A program made the position numbers and the translations under genes. Shown one piece after another: positions 31,676 to 33,117 of a DNA stretch of 33,117 bases (its first letter is position 1; each line of letters begins with the position of its first letter). A model generated the notes under the pieces. That model was given only the letters and a program-made list of their open reading frames with translations. It did not search any database and was not told where the DNA came from. Origin of the DNA: 2-01-FULL-51-21 sp964348955 (GTDB lineage: Bacteria; Patescibacteriota; Minisyncoccia; Phycocordibacterales; 2-01-FULL-51-21); the NCBI GenBank assembly GCA_964348955.1, contig CAYGEN010000004.1, forward strand, positions 1-33,117, read 5' to 3'.

Positions 31676-33048
31676 CCCTCCAGGATTGCGATGTCGTCAT
31701 CATCTTTCCTCTCGCCCAAGAAAAGCACGGCGGCTACGCCGAGCGCAATGATAACTACGAGCCCCACGAGCCACGGGAAAAAACTTCGTGAGCGTTTGGG
31801 CGCAGGCACGACGGGCGGGTCGTCAGGCGAGGCGGCATTTACAATTGCGGCAGACACCGCGGCGGAAGAAGAAACAGCAGACGCTGGCGCGGCCGGTGCA
31901 GAGGCGTCCGGGAAAATTGGCGCTGAACTAGTCGGAGGCACGAGATACGAAACCGCGGGCAATCCATTCGGGTAATTGAGCGAAACGCGCAAGAGGTCAT
32001 TGGCGGCGAGGCCCGTCACGCTTTCCGTAAAAGCCACTTTGCGGTTTGCGAGAATAACGGTATCAAGCGGCAACCGAAACGATTGCGCGCCGGAAAAAAG
32101 AATCCAATTTGAAATATCTAAATCACGGTTGGTTTTATTCCACAGGACAATGCGCATACGGTTCGCTTCCGATATAACAATATCGGGAATCACGGCGGAA
32201 ATCTGCATGCGGTCGGAAGCTGAATACTTTCCGGACGCAATCGTAAGCACGGCGACATACTCGCCAGGATAATCGTAGCGCATGAAGACATGGGCTCCCT
32301 CTTTGACCACGCCGTTGCCGAAGTTCCAGATGAAGCGCGCGTTCTCAAGCGGCTCATGTTTGAGTCCGAATGCGCGCGCGTCAAAAAGCGTATCCGCGCC
32401 AACAACCACCAGGCGGTCTCCCCCTGCATCCGCGGTAATTTCCGGTTCGGCAACAGGTGCTACGCTACCATTTGAATACACGGGAACCGATGAAGAGCTT
32501 CTGGGCGGCCCATCGCTCGTTGTTTGCGATGTGTTGTTTTCTTCTGTGCCGGCACTGCCATATCCGGGTGTCGGCGCCGTAGCAACAAACGTCGAGCCGA
32601 AGCGCAATAGTGCACTGCCGTCTCCCGCCGCTCCCATACTTCCATCAAAGGTTACGGAATCAACCACCGCGCCGTTTGCGTCTTTGAGCGAGAGCGCCTC
32701 GCCGGAATTGTTTAAAGAAAACGAACTGCCAAAAAGTAGCCCGCTGAAGCCGGGCCAGTCGACAAGAAATTTTTGAGGGTCGTCGGCAATGATTGCATAT
32801 CCGCGTGGCGGTAGCGCAAGAAGCCCCGTTTGGCTTGTGGTCGAGATTGTATGATTCGTATTTGCTTCAAAGAGCTTCCAGCTGAATATATCAACCGCCT
32901 CGCTCCCCGCATTTTCTACTTCAATCCACTCGCGCCCCGAGTCAGAGCCGGGCAAGTCGTACATGAGCTCGGTAATTGAAACCTCTGCAATTGCCGCCGC
33001 GGGCAAAGAAAAGGCGATGAAAAGAAAAAGCGCGGCAAACGGAAACAT
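31672..33048 (-). CDS. Secreted, membrane-anchored lamin-tail / PKD domain surface protein
   Basis: This 458-residue protein has a signal peptide (about 1-21, hydrophobic, ending SLPAAAIA). A lamin-tail domain follows (about 22-165: VSITELMYDLPGSDSGREWIEV, then SWKLFEA and GEALSLKDANGAVVDSV). A Ser/Thr/Pro linker (168-200), a PKD-like beta domain (about 205-285, with ARFIWNFGNGV and YDYPGEYVAVLTI) and a second, weaker lamin-tail-like repeat (288-365) come next. A Pro/Ala/Ser-rich stalk (370-425), one membrane helix (about 430-447) and an acidic tail end the protein. It is an envelope protein with an exposed adhesive or structural ectodomain; the long stalk could be glycosylated by the neighbouring enzymes (inference). 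No SD. It directly follows another gene (stop at 33055). Confidence 0.88.
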   Translation of the reverse strand: MFPFAALFLFIAFSLPAAAIAEVSITELMYDLPGSDSGREWIEVENAGSEAVDIFSWKLFEANTNHTISTTSQTGLLALPPRGYAIIADDPQKFLVDWPGFSGLLFGSSFSLNNSGEALSLKDANGAVVDSVTFDGSMGAAGDGSALLRFGSTFVATAPTPGYGSAGTEENNTSQTTSDGPPRSSSSVPVYSNGSVAPVAEPEITADAGGDRLVVVGADTLFDARAFGLKHEPLENARFIWNFGNGVVKEGAHVFMRYDYPGEYVAVLTIASGKYSASDRMQISAVIPDIVISEANRMRIVLWNKTNRDLDISNWILFSGAQSFRLPLDTVILANRKVAFTESVTGLAANDLLRVSLNYPNGLPAVSYLVPPTSSAPIFPDASAPAAPASAVSSSAAVSAAIVNAASPDDPPVVPAPKRSRSFFPWLVGLVVIIALGVAAVLFLGERKDDDDIAILEG

Positions 33049-33054
33049 ATCACG

Positions 33055-33117
33055 CTACTTAGGTGGCGCCTCTTTGAGGATAGCGCGGAGCACCTCTTCC
33101 GGCACTTCCTTTTTTAC
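33055..33117 (-). CDS. 3' end of a gene entering from the right edge
   Basis: The minus-strand frame is open from the window edge and ends with a TAG at 33055-33057, encoding the C-terminal residues VKKEVPEEVLRAILKEAPPK. The Lys/Glu-rich helical tail is not diagnostic and I do not recognise the protein. The stop lies 6 bp before the lamin-tail ATG, so the two are probably co-transcribed. Confidence 0.5.
   Translation of the reverse strand, partial: VKKEVPEEVLRAILKEAPPK

Noticed and set aside
1..33117. CRISPR arrays, tRNA or rRNA genes, insertion sequences, riboswitches
   Set aside because: No spaced direct repeats, no tRNA-like cloverleaf ends, no transposase motifs and no recognisable riboswitch core were seen on reading through; short or diverged examples could be missed.

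Overview
The window reads as accessory glycan-biosynthesis DNA from a bacterium. My best inference is a member of the Candidate Phyla Radiation (Patescibacteria, Parcubacteria-like). The reasons are a secreted lamin-tail/PKD protein with a C-terminal membrane anchor, a UDP-glucose-dehydrogenase-like protein that lacks its last domain, many GT4 glycosyltransferases, and dense gene packing in which most genes have no visible Shine-Dalgarno (SD) sequence. The assignment rests on gene style only. I saw no rRNA, tRNA, CRISPR array or insertion sequence.

Layout. (1) Positions 1-1671: the left edge carries a VirB4/TraC-like ATPase fragment (minus), a small P-loop kinase (minus) and a KdsC-like HAD phosphatase (plus), separated by good terminators. 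(2) Positions 1674-20985: sixteen minus-strand genes with gaps of at most 67 bp and several overlaps, apparently one operon of about 19.3 kb read from a promoter at 21016-21044. In transcription order they encode a GDP-mannose 4,6-dehydratase, a sugar C-methyltransferase, a cupin sugar ketoisomerase, a Wzx-like flippase, a methyltransferase, a GT-B transferase, a NodB-like deacetylase, a long carbamoyltransferase, a GT9 transferase, a three-gene ATP-citrate-lyase/citryl-CoA module, an MBOAT acyltransferase, its SGNH/DltD-like partner, a second carbamoyltransferase and an FkbM methyltransferase. (3) Positions 21080-22872: a divergently transcribed SDR oxidoreductase that appears leaderless, then a convergent GT4 transferase. 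(4) Positions 22895-24203: a small island with an HD-fold protein and a 97-residue unknown, each with its own promoter and SD. (5) Positions 24251-31132: a second minus-strand glycosyl-transfer set (methyltransferase, GT4, GT4, short UGD, GT4, double GT4). (6) Positions 31190-33117: a hotdog-like protein, the lamin-tail/PKD surface protein and the 3' end of one more gene.

How the genes could work together (inference): GDP-mannose is converted to a 6-deoxy-4-keto sugar, then probably C-methylated and reduced to a branched deoxysugar. The GT4, GT9 and GT-B enzymes build a lipid-linked glycan, which the flippase exports. It is then decorated by O-carbamoylation, O-methylation, N- or O-deacetylation and O-acylation. 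The citrate-cleaving module beside the MBOAT gene could supply acetyl-CoA for the acylation. That combination is the most unusual part of the window.
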